From assembly GCF_023522835.1 (NCBI RefSeq), contig NZ_JALCZU010000007.1, positions 145,201-209,200 of the forward strand: a DNA stretch of 64,000 nt, given 5' to 3'. Each line of letters starts with the position of its first letter. The first letter of the stretch is position 1. Position numbers and translations under genes: made by a program. The notes under the pieces are model-generated. The model saw nothing but the letters and a program-made list of their open reading frames with translations. It was not told the origin of the DNA and did not search any database. Positions 1 through 7,772 of this stretch are shown one piece after another. The stretch comes from Oceanobacillus saliphilus (GTDB lineage Bacteria; Bacillota; Bacilli; Bacillales; Amphibacillaceae).

Positions 1-64
1 CTCTAGCCCATCCGTTATTAAATGACCCGCATATAATACCTGCTCGTACTTTTTTGTTATTCAT
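1..64 (-). CDS. Gfo/Idh/MocA-family oxidoreductase, N-terminal fragment
   Basis: Reading leftward from an ATG at 64-62, the first 21 codons give MNNKKVRAGIICGSFNNGWA and then run off the window. The basic start followed by a beta-strand and a GxxxGSxNxGW turn resembles the Rossmann nucleotide-binding start of the Gal80-like Gfo/Idh dehydrogenases. An AAAAGG ribosome site lies about 11 bases upstream. Only the first 21 codons are visible, so the family call is tentative; the presence of a leftward gene start is more secure than its function. Confidence 0.45.
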   Translation of the reverse strand, partial: MNNKKVRAGIICGSFNNGWAR

Positions 65-108
65 TGTAAGAATACCTTTTCCATTTTTATTAACATTCGT
101 TTAACTAG

Positions 109-140
109 AGCTATTTATTTAGGCTACTAAATAAATAGCT
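109..140. promoter_or_regulatory. Perfect 13-bp inverted repeat
   Basis: AGCTATTTATTTA (109-121) and its exact reverse complement (128-140) are separated by six bases. It sits between the leftward Gfo/Idh start and the rightward isochorismatase promoter and has no T-run, so an operator is more likely than a terminator. The binding protein is unknown. Confidence 0.45.
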
Positions 141-207
141 AAATTATGAATTATAAAAGGTTATTCTCCATTTATTCTCTAATTAATAATATCTTAATTA
201 AATATAT

Positions 208-236
208 TTGACATTGTTCTGGCGATGTTATATATT
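208..236 (+). promoter_or_regulatory. SigA-type promoter of the isochorismatase gene
   Basis: TTGACA at 208-213, exactly 17 bases, then TATATT at 231-236. Directly upstream (180-207) is an AT-rich near-palindrome with a TTAATTAAATAT right arm, the same arm found at the promoters of spx, the FMN reductase and the dioxygenase pair in this window. The transcript would start near 243 and have a leader of about 185 bases. Confidence 0.65.
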
Positions 237-239
237 TAT

Positions 240-253
240 ATCGAATTCGAGAT
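240..253. promoter_or_regulatory. MhqR-like operator at the isochorismatase start site
   Basis: ATCGAATTCGAGAT with a perfect TCGAATTCGA core (241-250) overlaps the predicted transcription start. It closely resembles the TATCTCGAATTCGAGATA inverted repeat that I recall for Bacillus subtilis MhqR. The position fits repression of the promoter at 208-236. Assignment to the MhqR-like protein encoded at 41.8 kb is inference. Confidence 0.5.
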
Positions 254-429
254 TAATCATTTCAGGAATTTTTATTTAAGGGTTTAATATTAACTTATAA
301 AAATTTTAAAACAATTATCTTGAATCAAAATATGAAAAAGGAGGTAGTATTAAGAGTTTAATAATTGATAGGTATATAAATTTATAGTTTATAAGAAATA
401 AAATAAATAATTATGGAGAGTGAATTTAA

Positions 430-1206
430 ATGCATAAAATATTCAAAAAACTAATTGCAATCGGAATTGTTTTAACTATGGTACTAGGTATTATTGGAAC
501 TGTATCATTTACTAATACTACAAGTTCACAAGCAGCAGCTAATGAAAATCAAAAAGTGAAGGCAGAGTCGAAATCAACATCAGACATATTAACTCCTTCA
601 AATCACACGTTATTAATGATTGATCATCAACCACAGATGGCTTTTGCTACTAAGTCACATGATATGACCTTAGTTCTTAATAACGTAGCTGGGTTAGCAA
701 AATCAGCGAAAACATTTAACGTACCAACAGTATTGTCAACAGTATCTGCAGATACATTTAGTGGTCAAATTTTCCCTGAGATTAAAGAAGTATTTCCTGA
801 TCAAGAAATTATTGATCGTACATCAATGAATGCTTGGGATGATCAAAATGTTGTAAATGCAGTTGAAGACGCTGGAAATAAAAAATTAGTCGTTGCCGGT
901 CTTTGGACTGAGGTTTGTGTAGTTATGCCAGTGCTAGACGCACTTGAAGAAGGTTATGAGGTTTACGTGGTAACGGATGCTTCAGGTGGTGTCACTACTG
1001 AAGCACATGATATGGCTATTGAACGTATGATTCAAGCTGGTGCAACACCAATTACTTGGATGCAGTATATGCTGGAATTACAACGTGACTGGGCAAATCA
1101 AGAGACTTATGATGAAGTATTGTCAATTGCTAAAGAACATGGTGGAGCATACGGATTGGGTGTCCAATATGCTGAAGATATGTTCGGTGCTAAAGAAGGT
1201 AAGTAA
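430..1206 (+). CDS. Exported isochorismatase-family (YcaC-like) hydrolase
   Basis: 258 residues. The first ~36 residues form a Sec signal peptide: KK-rich start, a hydrophobic stretch from about residue 10 to 30, and an AxA-like cleavage region (SSQAAAN). The rest is an isochorismatase-like cysteine hydrolase: the nucleophile-supporting Asp is in LLMIDHQ (near residue 64), and the catalytic Cys is in WTEVCVVMP (near 163). YcaC-type enzymes hydrolyse small amides or isochorismate-like ethers; the substrate is unknown. The ribosome site GGAGAG precedes the ATG. It stands alone between its own promoter and a terminator. Export is unusual, since family members are normally cytoplasmic. The family assignment is firm, the substrate is not. 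Confidence 0.85.
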   Translation: MHKIFKKLIAIGIVLTMVLGIIGTVSFTNTTSSQAAANENQKVKAESKSTSDILTPSNHTLLMIDHQPQMAFATKSHDMTLVLNNVAGLAKSAKTFNVPTVLSTVSADTFSGQIFPEIKEVFPDQEIIDRTSMNAWDDQNVVNAVEDAGNKKLVVAGLWTEVCVVMPVLDALEEGYEVYVVTDASGGVTTEAHDMAIERMIQAGATPITWMQYMLELQRDWANQETYDEVLSIAKEHGGAYGLGVQYAEDMFGAKEGK

Positions 1207-1223
1207 TTAGATAATTAATAAAA

Positions 1224-1262
1224 AAATACCTCCCTATCAAAAGATAAGGAGGTATTTTTTAC
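1224..1262 (+). terminator. Intrinsic terminator after the isochorismatase gene
   Basis: A 10-bp stem AAATACCTCC (1224-1233) / GGAGGTATTT (1248-1257) is followed by a T-run, 18 bases after the stop codon. Confidence 0.85.
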
Positions 1263-1300
1263 TTTTTAAATCATTTTAAAAAGATAACCGTCCGGCGCTG

Positions 1301-1498
1301 GAAGCTGCAGCATTAACAGATCTAACAACTGCTTCTATTGGATTTAAATTTAATGTAGCTAGCATATACACACGTAACGGAGAACGTAACAACCATTTTA
1401 AATCAGCAGAATTCTTTGATGTCGAAAATAACTCAAGTATTAAAGGGGTAACAAAACCAGTTACATTTGACGTTGAATGCAGAGGTTTATGGATTTGA
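1301..1498 (+). pseudogene. Decayed YceI-family gene
   Basis: In one open frame ending in TGA at 1496 the translation contains NGERNNHFKSAEFFDVEN and then IKGVTKPVTFDVEC, two signature blocks of the YceI lipid-binding lipocalin family (normally 170-190 residues). About 40 residues that should separate the blocks are missing, as are most of the N-terminus, the start codon and the C-terminus. It lacks a ribosome site. YceI proteins bind isoprenoid quinones or similar lipids; this copy can no longer fold as one. It is a deletion remnant between two functional units. Confidence 0.6.
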
Positions 1499-1606
1499 GG
1501 AAAAATTTATGAAATGTTGGTGGTACCCTACATGCAAAATATCGATTAAAACAGGTGCAAGATAGCATCTAAAGTGACAAACAATGAATACATTTAAAAA
1601 TAAATA

Positions 1607-1635
1607 TTGACGGAATCAAATTTATAATGTAAATT
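1607..1635 (+). promoter_or_regulatory. Probable promoter of the SAM-riboswitch/met operon
   Basis: TTGACG (1607-1612), 17 bases, TAAATT (1630-1635), about 40 bases upstream of the first riboswitch helix. An AT-rich TTTAATTATTAATTAA segment follows the -10; it may be chance, or a weak version of the operator seen at 35.2, 41.7 and 59.5 kb. Confidence 0.45.
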
Positions 1636-1673
1636 TAATTATTAATTAACACTGATAATTTAATAGCTTATAT

Positions 1674-1836
1674 CTCTTATCAAGAGTAGCTGAGGGACTG
1701 GCCCGTTGAAGCTCGGCAACCTCTATGTAACTATCATAGAAGGTGCTAAATCCTGCAAAACGTCATGTTTTGAAAGATAAGGGAGGACCTTGTAGAACTT
1801 ACAAGCCTCTCTTTCTTATAAAGAGAGGCTTTTTCT
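1674..1836 (+). promoter_or_regulatory. SAM-I (S-box) riboswitch with terminator
   Basis: The leader has the classical S-box core: CTCTTATCAAGAG closing helix, GAGGGACTGGCCC, GAAGCTCGGCAACC and AAGGTGCTAAATCCTGC, with the 3' closing strand GATAAG near 1776. The expression terminator follows: an 11-bp stem (1804-1814 / 1820-1830) and a T-run. Bound S-adenosylmethionine stabilises the aptamer and allows this terminator to form, shutting off the downstream methionine transport genes. The sequence match is unambiguous. Confidence 0.96.
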
Positions 1837-1874
1837 GTTATCATCAAGACTATCTAAATTCAGGAGGAAAGAAA

Positions 1875-2693
1875 ATGAAAAAAATTGGTTTTATATTATT
1901 CGTCGTTTTATTTGTTGGAATTCTTAGCGCTTGTGGCAGTGGATCATCTGAGGGAGCTTCATTAAGTGAAGATAAACTTGTTGTAGGGGTAACTGCCGGC
2001 CCACATGAACAAATCGTGGAAGTTGCTGCGGATGTTGCTGCAGAGCAAGGTCTGGAAATTGAAATAAAAGTATTCTCGGATTATGTCCTGCCAAACACTG
2101 CGTTAGCTGAAGGTGACTTGAGTGCCAACAGTTATCAACACGGACCCTTCTTGGATCAATTCAACGAAGACCATGGAACTGATTTAATACCTGTTGGTAA
2201 AACGATTCTAAATCCAATGGGTGTATATTCCGAAACGTATCAAAGCATCGAAGACCTTCCAGATGGTGCAACATTTGGTTTGCCGAATGACCCAACAAAC
2301 GGTGGGCGTGCACTTTTCATATTGGAAGAAGCTGGAGTCATTACACTTGCAGAGGGTAAGCAAGAAACTGCTTCCATCTATGATGTAGTAGAAAACCCAA
2401 AAAACTTAGAGTTTATTGAATTGGATGCTGCACAGATTCCAAATCAGCTGAGTGAAGTAGATGCAGCAGCAATTAATACCAACTTTGCACTAGGGGCAGG
2501 GATGAATCCGAAAGAAGATTCCATCCTATTAGAATCCACAAATTCCCCATATGTAAACTTTATCGTCGTTCGTGCCGAAAATGAAAATGATCCGGTCATC
2601 GAAAAGTTGGTAAATGCTTACCAATCAGAAGAAGTTAAAACTTTTATCGAAGAAGAATTTCAAGGTTCTGTTATACCAAGCTGGGATGAATAA
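1875..2693 (+). CDS. metQ: Methionine ABC transporter substrate-binding lipoprotein
   Basis: 272 residues starting at the ATG preceded by AGGAGGAAAG; a longer upstream reading frame would begin inside the riboswitch and is rejected. The signal peptide ends in a lipobox LSAC with the lipidated Cys at residue 20. The mature protein has the NlpA/MetQ fold markers GVTAGPHEQI, the NSYQHGPFLDQ block and a C-terminal IPSW. It captures methionine (or an analogue) at the membrane for MetN/MetP. It is first in the operon, directly under SAM riboswitch control, whereas metN is more commonly first. Substrate is inferred from the riboswitch and family. Confidence 0.93.
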   Translation: MKKIGFILFVVLFVGILSACGSGSSEGASLSEDKLVVGVTAGPHEQIVEVAADVAAEQGLEIEIKVFSDYVLPNTALAEGDLSANSYQHGPFLDQFNEDHGTDLIPVGKTILNPMGVYSETYQSIEDLPDGATFGLPNDPTNGGRALFILEEAGVITLAEGKQETASIYDVVENPKNLEFIELDAAQIPNQLSEVDAAAINTNFALGAGMNPKEDSILLESTNSPYVNFIVVRAENENDPVIEKLVNAYQSEEVKTFIEEEFQGSVIPSWDE

Positions 2694-2700
2694 AGGTAGG

Positions 2701-2735
2701 AGAATGCTGTCCTTATTGGAACAGCATTCTCTTTT
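2701..2735 (+). terminator. Intercistronic hairpin between metQ and metN
   Basis: A perfect 10-bp stem AGAATGCTGT (2701-2710) / ACAGCATTCT (2721-2730), followed by CTTTT. The U-tract is short, so partial termination or 3'-end protection of metQ mRNA is likely, giving more binding protein than ATPase. Confidence 0.6.
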
Positions 2736-2754
2736 GAAAGGAATGTAGACATAA

Positions 2755-3771
2755 ATGATTAAACTAGAAAATATTTCAAAAGTATATCCTTCTAAAAATG
2801 GCGATGTCCTTGCCGTTAATAACGTGAACCTTCACGTAAAAAAAGGTGAAATTCATGGTGTGATCGGATACAGTGGCGCTGGAAAAAGCACATTAATCCG
2901 ACTCGTGAATTTACTGGAGAAACCGACTAGTGGGAAAGTATATATCAATGGCACTGAAATGACATCCCTGCCACAAGAGAAACTACGCAAAACCCGTCAA
3001 AAGATCGGCATGATTTTTCAGCATTTTAACCTGTTGAAAACTGCAACAGTATATGAAAACATAGCCATCCCCCTAAAACTTCTCGGTTATGACAAACAGG
3101 AGGTAAAAGAACGGGTAGAGAAATATTTATCGATTGTGGACCTATCCGATAAAAAGAACACCTATCCTGCTCAATTATCCGGTGGGCAAAAACAGCGGGT
3201 AGCCATTGCCAGAGCATTATCACAGGAACCGGAAGTATTACTCAGTGATGAAGCAACAAGTGCACTGGATCCTGAAACCACAGATTCGATTCTTGATTTA
3301 CTCCTAAAAATCAATGAAGAACTTGGAATAACCATTTTGCTTATTACCCATGAAATGAATGTCATACAGAAAATATGTGACTATGTTTATGTCCTTGAAA
3401 ACGGGGACGTTATCGAGGATGGATCAGCTATTAATTTATTTACGAACCCCCGGGAAAACACGACAAAGAAATTTTTAAATACCATTTCCCAACGTAAATT
3501 GTCATCATCGCTCATTTCACAATTGAAATTAAATGGTGCTGTTACCAGACTTACATTTATTGGAGAAAATACAGGTCAGCCTCTACTCGCTCAAGTGAGT
3601 CAGAAATTTCAAGTAGTGCCAAATATATTAACGGCAAATATTATCGAACTAAAAAACGGGATTGTGGGAAACCTGGTTATTCATCTCGTCGGAAAAAAAG
3701 AACAAATTGATGCCTCCTTGCAGTTTCTCGAAAATCAAGGTGTCGGCATAGAAGAATTGGAGGGAAACTAG
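2755..3771 (+). CDS. metN: Methionine ABC transporter ATP-binding protein
   Basis: 338 residues. ABC ATPase with Walker A GYSGAGKST (residues 38-46), signature LSGGQKQR (near 141), a Walker B stretch ending LLSDEATSALD and the switch His in LLITHEMN. Residues about 265-338 form the C-terminal NIL/ACT-like domain, which in MetN binds intracellular methionine and inhibits transport. It drives import of substrate delivered by MetQ through MetP. The stop codon lies one base before the metP start, indicating translational coupling. Confidence 0.94.
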   Translation: MIKLENISKVYPSKNGDVLAVNNVNLHVKKGEIHGVIGYSGAGKSTLIRLVNLLEKPTSGKVYINGTEMTSLPQEKLRKTRQKIGMIFQHFNLLKTATVYENIAIPLKLLGYDKQEVKERVEKYLSIVDLSDKKNTYPAQLSGGQKQRVAIARALSQEPEVLLSDEATSALDPETTDSILDLLLKINEELGITILLITHEMNVIQKICDYVYVLENGDVIEDGSAINLFTNPRENTTKKFLNTISQRKLSSSLISQLKLNGAVTRLTFIGENTGQPLLAQVSQKFQVVPNILTANIIELKNGIVGNLVIHLVGKKEQIDASLQFLENQGVGIEELEGN

Positions 3772-3772
3772 A

Positions 3773-4435
3773 ATGGAAATGTTTATCCAACAATGGCTCC
3801 CAATCATCGGTGAATCTGTAATCGAAACTTTCCAAATGGTGATTATCTCACTCTTTTTCGCTATCATTATCGGTTTTCCATTAGGGATCCTAGTTGTACT
3901 CACCCGCCCTGGGCAGTCACTGGAAAATAAATTTGTCTATCAGATACTTAATCTACTTATAAATATTATAAGATCAATACCTTTTATCATTTTGCTATTC
4001 TTTATTTTACCATTCACAAAAATTATCGTTGGAACGACCATTGGAGTAAAAGGCGTAATTGTTCCACTCGTCATTTACACAGCACCATATATCGCCAGAC
4101 TCCTTGAATCTTCATTATTGGATGTTGAAAATGGTGTAATTGAAGCATATAAAGCAATGGGAATTAAAACAAGGCAGATTATTTGGAACGTTATGCTCCG
4201 AGAAGCCCGCCCATCCATCGTATTGGGACTGACCATTGCGACAGTTGGATTAATCGGTGCCACAGCAATGGCTGGGCTTGTCGGAGCTGGTGGTCTTGGT
4301 GATTTAGCATATCGTTTTGGACACCTACGATATGAAGTAGATGTTATGTATGCAACTGTCTTTATTCTGATTGTACTCGTCCAGGGTATTCAAACGATCG
4401 GGAATAGACTTGCTGCACGCCTGAAAAAAGACTAA
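3773..4435 (+). CDS. metP: Methionine ABC transporter permease
   Basis: 220 residues with five to six hydrophobic segments and the MetI-type permease signature EAYKAMGIKTRQIIWNVMLREA (coupling helix, near residues 122-145), followed by the GLVGAGGLGDLAYRFG motif. It forms the membrane channel of the D/L-methionine importer with MetN. The GGAGGG ribosome site is inside the end of metN. It is called MetP or MetI in different species. A further gene begins 14 bases downstream, so the transporter is probably co-transcribed with the next two genes. Confidence 0.92.
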   Translation: MEMFIQQWLPIIGESVIETFQMVIISLFFAIIIGFPLGILVVLTRPGQSLENKFVYQILNLLINIIRSIPFIILLFFILPFTKIIVGTTIGVKGVIVPLVIYTAPYIARLLESSLLDVENGVIEAYKAMGIKTRQIIWNVMLREARPSIVLGLTIATVGLIGATAMAGLVGAGGLGDLAYRFGHLRYEVDVMYATVFILIVLVQGIQTIGNRLAARLKKD

Positions 4436-4449
4436 GTGGAGGTTTTCAT

Positions 4450-5229
4450 ATGACAGATGAACTATTATATATTGAAAGAAATGGCGCGATGGCAACTATC
4501 GTTATCAATCGCGCTGAAAAAAAGAATTGTTTTTCACTTGCTATGTTTCAAAAATTAGATTCATTACTTGAGGAATTAAAACAAGATAAAACCGTTAAAT
4601 TACTCATCATCCGTGGTGTCGATGAAACAGCTTTTTCAGCTGGTGCTGACATCAGTGAATTTCTCGAAGTACGTTATCATGCTGAGAAAGCAAAAGCATA
4701 CAATGATTTCGCACTTGGAGCAATCGAAAAATTATACCGATTTCCAAAGCCGACCATTGCACTTATTCAAAAGCTTGCAATCGGGGGCGGACTTGAGCTT
4801 GCCAATTCATGTGATTTCCGGTTTGCAACATCGGGCAGCAAATTAGGTATCACTTCTGCAAACATTGGTATTGTATATAACTTATCAAGCACAAAAAGAT
4901 TATGTAATTTAATCGGACCCTCTAAAGCGAAGGAATTACTTTATACGGCACAACTGATAACGGCAGAGGAAGGACAGCAAATAGGCCTCATCGACCAAGT
5001 TCATGCTTCTGATGAAATCGAGGAAAAATGTCTGGAATTCGCAAATCGTATTATCGCCAAATCATCTGTGGCAAATTCTGGTATTAAGCAAGTAATCCAA
5101 TCCATTATCGACGGTGAAAATGAGGAGACGGAAGCTATCTCAGATGTTATTCTCAAATCCTATAGTTCCGATGATTACTTTGAAGGTATCCAGGCCTTTT
5201 TAGAAAAAAGAAAGCCCAATTTCTCATAA
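4450..5229 (+). CDS. Enoyl-CoA hydratase/isomerase (crotonase) family protein
   Basis: 259 residues, ribosome site GGAGG. Crotonase fold: oxyanion-hole segments FSAGADISEF (near residue 60) and the IGGGLELANSCDFR block (near 114). The first catalytic Glu of hydratases is present (GGGLEL), but the second, normally in a PE-x-x-LG context, is replaced: the segment reads LGITSANIGIVYN. The reaction may therefore not be a simple hydration; isomerase, hydrolase or decarboxylase activity are alternatives. It follows metP by 14 bases and precedes the hydroxyacid oxidase by 13, so it lies in the SAM-riboswitch operon. Confidence 0.85.
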   Translation: MTDELLYIERNGAMATIVINRAEKKNCFSLAMFQKLDSLLEELKQDKTVKLLIIRGVDETAFSAGADISEFLEVRYHAEKAKAYNDFALGAIEKLYRFPKPTIALIQKLAIGGGLELANSCDFRFATSGSKLGITSANIGIVYNLSSTKRLCNLIGPSKAKELLYTAQLITAEEGQQIGLIDQVHASDEIEEKCLEFANRIIAKSSVANSGIKQVIQSIIDGENEETEAISDVILKSYSSDDYFEGIQAFLEKRKPNFS

Positions 5230-5242
5230 AGGTGGGATTCTC

Positions 5243-6385
5243 TTGTCAACCGTAAAGAATAGTGATTCATTTATCGAAAGTATCGTAACCTCAGAATCTT
5301 TTCCATTCAACGCAGAGGAATTGGAAGCTGCTGCTAAAGAGAAAATGCCAACTGCGGCTTTTGGATATACAAGATCTGGAGCAGGCGGCGAAGAAACATT
5401 AAGAAAAAATACGGCTTCCTTTGAAAAATATTCAATCATACCAAAATATTTAAATGACGTTTCGGTTGCAGATACTAGTATAGAATTGTTTGGTCATACA
5501 TATGCCCACCCCTTCCTCCTTGCTCCTGTAGGAATGATGAAGATATCACATAAGGATGCAGATATTGCAGTGGCAAAAGCTGCTGCAAACTATCAAATAC
5601 CATTTATTCAAAGTACTGTTTCCAGTTATTCCATTGAAGAAGTTGCTGAAGCTTCCGGAAACAGTCCAAAATGGTTTCAACTTTACTGGTCCAATAACGA
5701 AAATATCTCCTACAGCATGGTGAAGCGTGCCGAAGAAGCCGGATATGAAGCAATTGTATTAACTATTGATACATTTATGTTCGGCTGGCGAGAAGAAGAT
5801 ATGCGTAATCACTTCTCCCCATTAAAAGAAGGCTATGGCAAAGCAAACTATATTACAGATGACGTTTTCCGTGCATCCCTTCCGAATGAATTTGAAGAAA
5901 CGGTCATACAAGAAATCTTATCGAATATTTACCATCCAACATTAAATTGGAAGCATGTGTTGGAATTGAAAAAAAGAACATCCTTACCGGTTCTATTAAA
6001 AGGTGTGCTGCACCCTGCAGATGCCAGGCTTGCAATTGAAAGCGGAATTGATGGCATTATTGTCTCTAACCATGGTGGTCGTCAATTGGATGGCGTCCTT
6101 TCAAGTATCGATGCATTGCCTGCTGTTGCTAAAGAAGTGAACGGACAAGTTCCAGTCGTCATGGACAGTGGAATCCGTCGTGGAGCGGATGTCGTAAAAG
6201 CACTTGCCTTAGGAGCAGATGCCGTACTCTACGGCAGACCTTATGTGTATGGATTGGCCATTGCTGGTCAGGAAGGTGTCGAAAAAGTACTGGCGAATTT
6301 CATTCAGGAGACGAAGGTTTCCCTTGCATTATCTGGAGCTGTCAATATTAAGGAAGCTAGAAATATACAATTAGTTAAGGAATAG
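5243..6385 (+). CDS. FMN-dependent 2-hydroxyacid oxidase (lactate oxidase/monooxygenase-like)
   Basis: 380 residues from a TTG preceded by AAAGGTGGG. TIM-barrel flavoenzyme of the glycolate/lactate oxidase family: the FMN-side block is APVGMMKI (near residue 92), the catalytic His-Arg pair is in SNHGGRQLDG (near 275), and the phosphate-binding end is DSGIRRGADV then GADAVLYGRP. Family members oxidise 2-hydroxyacids to 2-oxoacids (or oxidatively decarboxylate them). Its place in the methionine operon raises 2-hydroxy-4-methylthiobutanoate, the hydroxy analogue of methionine, as a possible substrate; this is inference from context. A terminator follows. Confidence 0.85.
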   Translation: MSTVKNSDSFIESIVTSESFPFNAEELEAAAKEKMPTAAFGYTRSGAGGEETLRKNTASFEKYSIIPKYLNDVSVADTSIELFGHTYAHPFLLAPVGMMKISHKDADIAVAKAAANYQIPFIQSTVSSYSIEEVAEASGNSPKWFQLYWSNNENISYSMVKRAEEAGYEAIVLTIDTFMFGWREEDMRNHFSPLKEGYGKANYITDDVFRASLPNEFEETVIQEILSNIYHPTLNWKHVLELKKRTSLPVLLKGVLHPADARLAIESGIDGIIVSNHGGRQLDGVLSSIDALPAVAKEVNGQVPVVMDSGIRRGADVVKALALGADAVLYGRPYVYGLAIAGQEGVEKVLANFIQETKVSLALSGAVNIKEARNIQLVKE

Positions 6386-6412
6386 TACATTTGCGTTTAA
6401 GAATGAAATAAG

Positions 6413-6440
6413 GAAATCGGCTTTTTGCCGGTTTCATTTT
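6413..6440 (+). terminator. Terminator after the 2-hydroxyacid oxidase gene
   Basis: Stem GAAATCGGC (6413-6421) / GCCGGTTTC (6427-6435) with one U-G pair, then ATTTTCTTTT. It closes the riboswitch-controlled unit before the CoA-transferase gene. Confidence 0.75.
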
Positions 6441-6491
6441 CTTTTATATATATGAAGTTAGTCTTAAAAAGATAGTGAAGGTGGCGACAAC

Positions 6492-7682
6492 ATGAAACAA
6501 GCATTAGAAGGCATGAAGGTAATCGATCTATCTCAAGTATTGGCTGGTCCATACTGTACAATGGTGCTTGGGGACATGGGTGCTGATGTCATCAAAGTGG
6601 AAAAACACCCTTTTGGAGATGACACACGTACGATGGGCCCTTATATAAATGAAGAAAGCTATATGTATATGATGGTAAACCGAAATAAAAGAGGTCTTTG
6701 CCTAAATTTAAAAAACGATGAAGGTCGGGACATTTTATATAAACTAATCGAAGATGCGGATGTCTTTGTAGAAAACTTCCGACCTGGTGTAACAAAGAAA
6801 CTTGGCATTGATTACAACACATTAAAAGAAATCAATCCAAACCTCATCTATTGTTCGATTTCTGGATATGGACAAACTGGACCATATCGCAATAAAGGTG
6901 GATTTGACATTATGGCTCAAGGACTTTCAGGGCTAATTGATATGACAGGCGATAAAGGTGGAAAACCCGTAAAAGTGGGTATCGCCATTCATGATATTGC
7001 GGCAGCTGAAACCGCAATTCAGTCCATACTTACTGCTTATATCCATCGACTTAAGGGTGGAAAAGGTCAGTATATCGATGTATCACTCGTAGATTCCGGA
7101 CTTGCCTGGACCGTTTGGGAGGCTGCCGCTTTCTTCGGTAAAGGGGAAGTTCCGCGCCGCAATGGTACAGCCCACCGTGTATCCGCACCATACCAGGGTT
7201 TTAAAACCAAAGACGGCTTTATTCTAATTGGGGCAGCCAATCAAAAACTATGGGAAAAACTTTGCACCCATGTGTTAGAAAAACCTGAATGGATCGATGA
7301 GCCCCGTTTTCTTACAAATAGCATTCGCGCCGAGAATGTTGATGAACTTGAAGTGGAGATTGAACGTGTCCTGACACAAAATTCAAATGATTACTGGCTT
7401 GATTTATTGGATGAACATGGTATTCCTTCAGGTCCTATATTGTCATATGACCAAACATTGAACAATGAACACATTCAATCACGGGATATGATTCTCGATT
7501 ATGAACACCCTGTTGGCGGGCATATGAAGACGCTTGGTTTTCCTGCCAAGTTCTCTGAGACACCAGGACAATTCTCAAAACCCGCTCCGCTTCTAGGTCA
7601 GCATAATAAAGAAGTACTCGAGGAACTAGGGTATACAGCGGATCGTGTGAATCATTTAATGAAAACAAACGTTGTAAAGTAA
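6492..7682 (+). CDS. CaiB/BaiF class III CoA-transferase
   Basis: 396 residues, ribosome site GAAGGTGG. Family III CoA-transferase: N-terminal GMKVIDLSQVLAGPYCTMVLGDMGADVIKVE, ENFRPGV (near residue 94), and the catalytic Asp in VGIAIHDIAAAET (near 170), which forms the aspartyl-CoA anhydride. It moves CoA between a thioester donor and a carboxylic acid. Relatives act on formate/oxalate, carnitine, succinate/2-methylmalate and DMSP. The substrate cannot be read from sequence, but the crotonase and 2-hydroxyacid oxidase next door suggest activation of an organic acid. It lies after a terminator and may have its own promoter. Confidence 0.88.
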   Translation: MKQALEGMKVIDLSQVLAGPYCTMVLGDMGADVIKVEKHPFGDDTRTMGPYINEESYMYMMVNRNKRGLCLNLKNDEGRDILYKLIEDADVFVENFRPGVTKKLGIDYNTLKEINPNLIYCSISGYGQTGPYRNKGGFDIMAQGLSGLIDMTGDKGGKPVKVGIAIHDIAAAETAIQSILTAYIHRLKGGKGQYIDVSLVDSGLAWTVWEAAAFFGKGEVPRRNGTAHRVSAPYQGFKTKDGFILIGAANQKLWEKLCTHVLEKPEWIDEPRFLTNSIRAENVDELEVEIERVLTQNSNDYWLDLLDEHGIPSGPILSYDQTLNNEHIQSRDMILDYEHPVGGHMKTLGFPAKFSETPGQFSKPAPLLGQHNKEVLEELGYTADRVNHLMKTNVVK

Positions 7683-7744
7683 TGTTCAAAACGAAAATGT
7701 TTCACCAATGCACAAAACAAGGTCCATATCTAAGCAAGATAAAA

Positions 7745-7772
7745 AAACCGGGCAATATTAGCCCGGTTTTTT
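7745..7772. terminator. Bidirectional terminator between CoA-transferase and glgP
   Basis: AAACCGGGC (7745-7753) / GCCCGGTTT (7761-7769) flanked by A-run and T-run, serving both converging genes. Confidence 0.9.

Noticed and set aside
1743-1874. In-frame 5' extension of metQ
   Set aside because: It begins inside the SAM riboswitch and runs through its terminator stem; the ATG at 1875 has AGGAGG and a proper lipoprotein signal.
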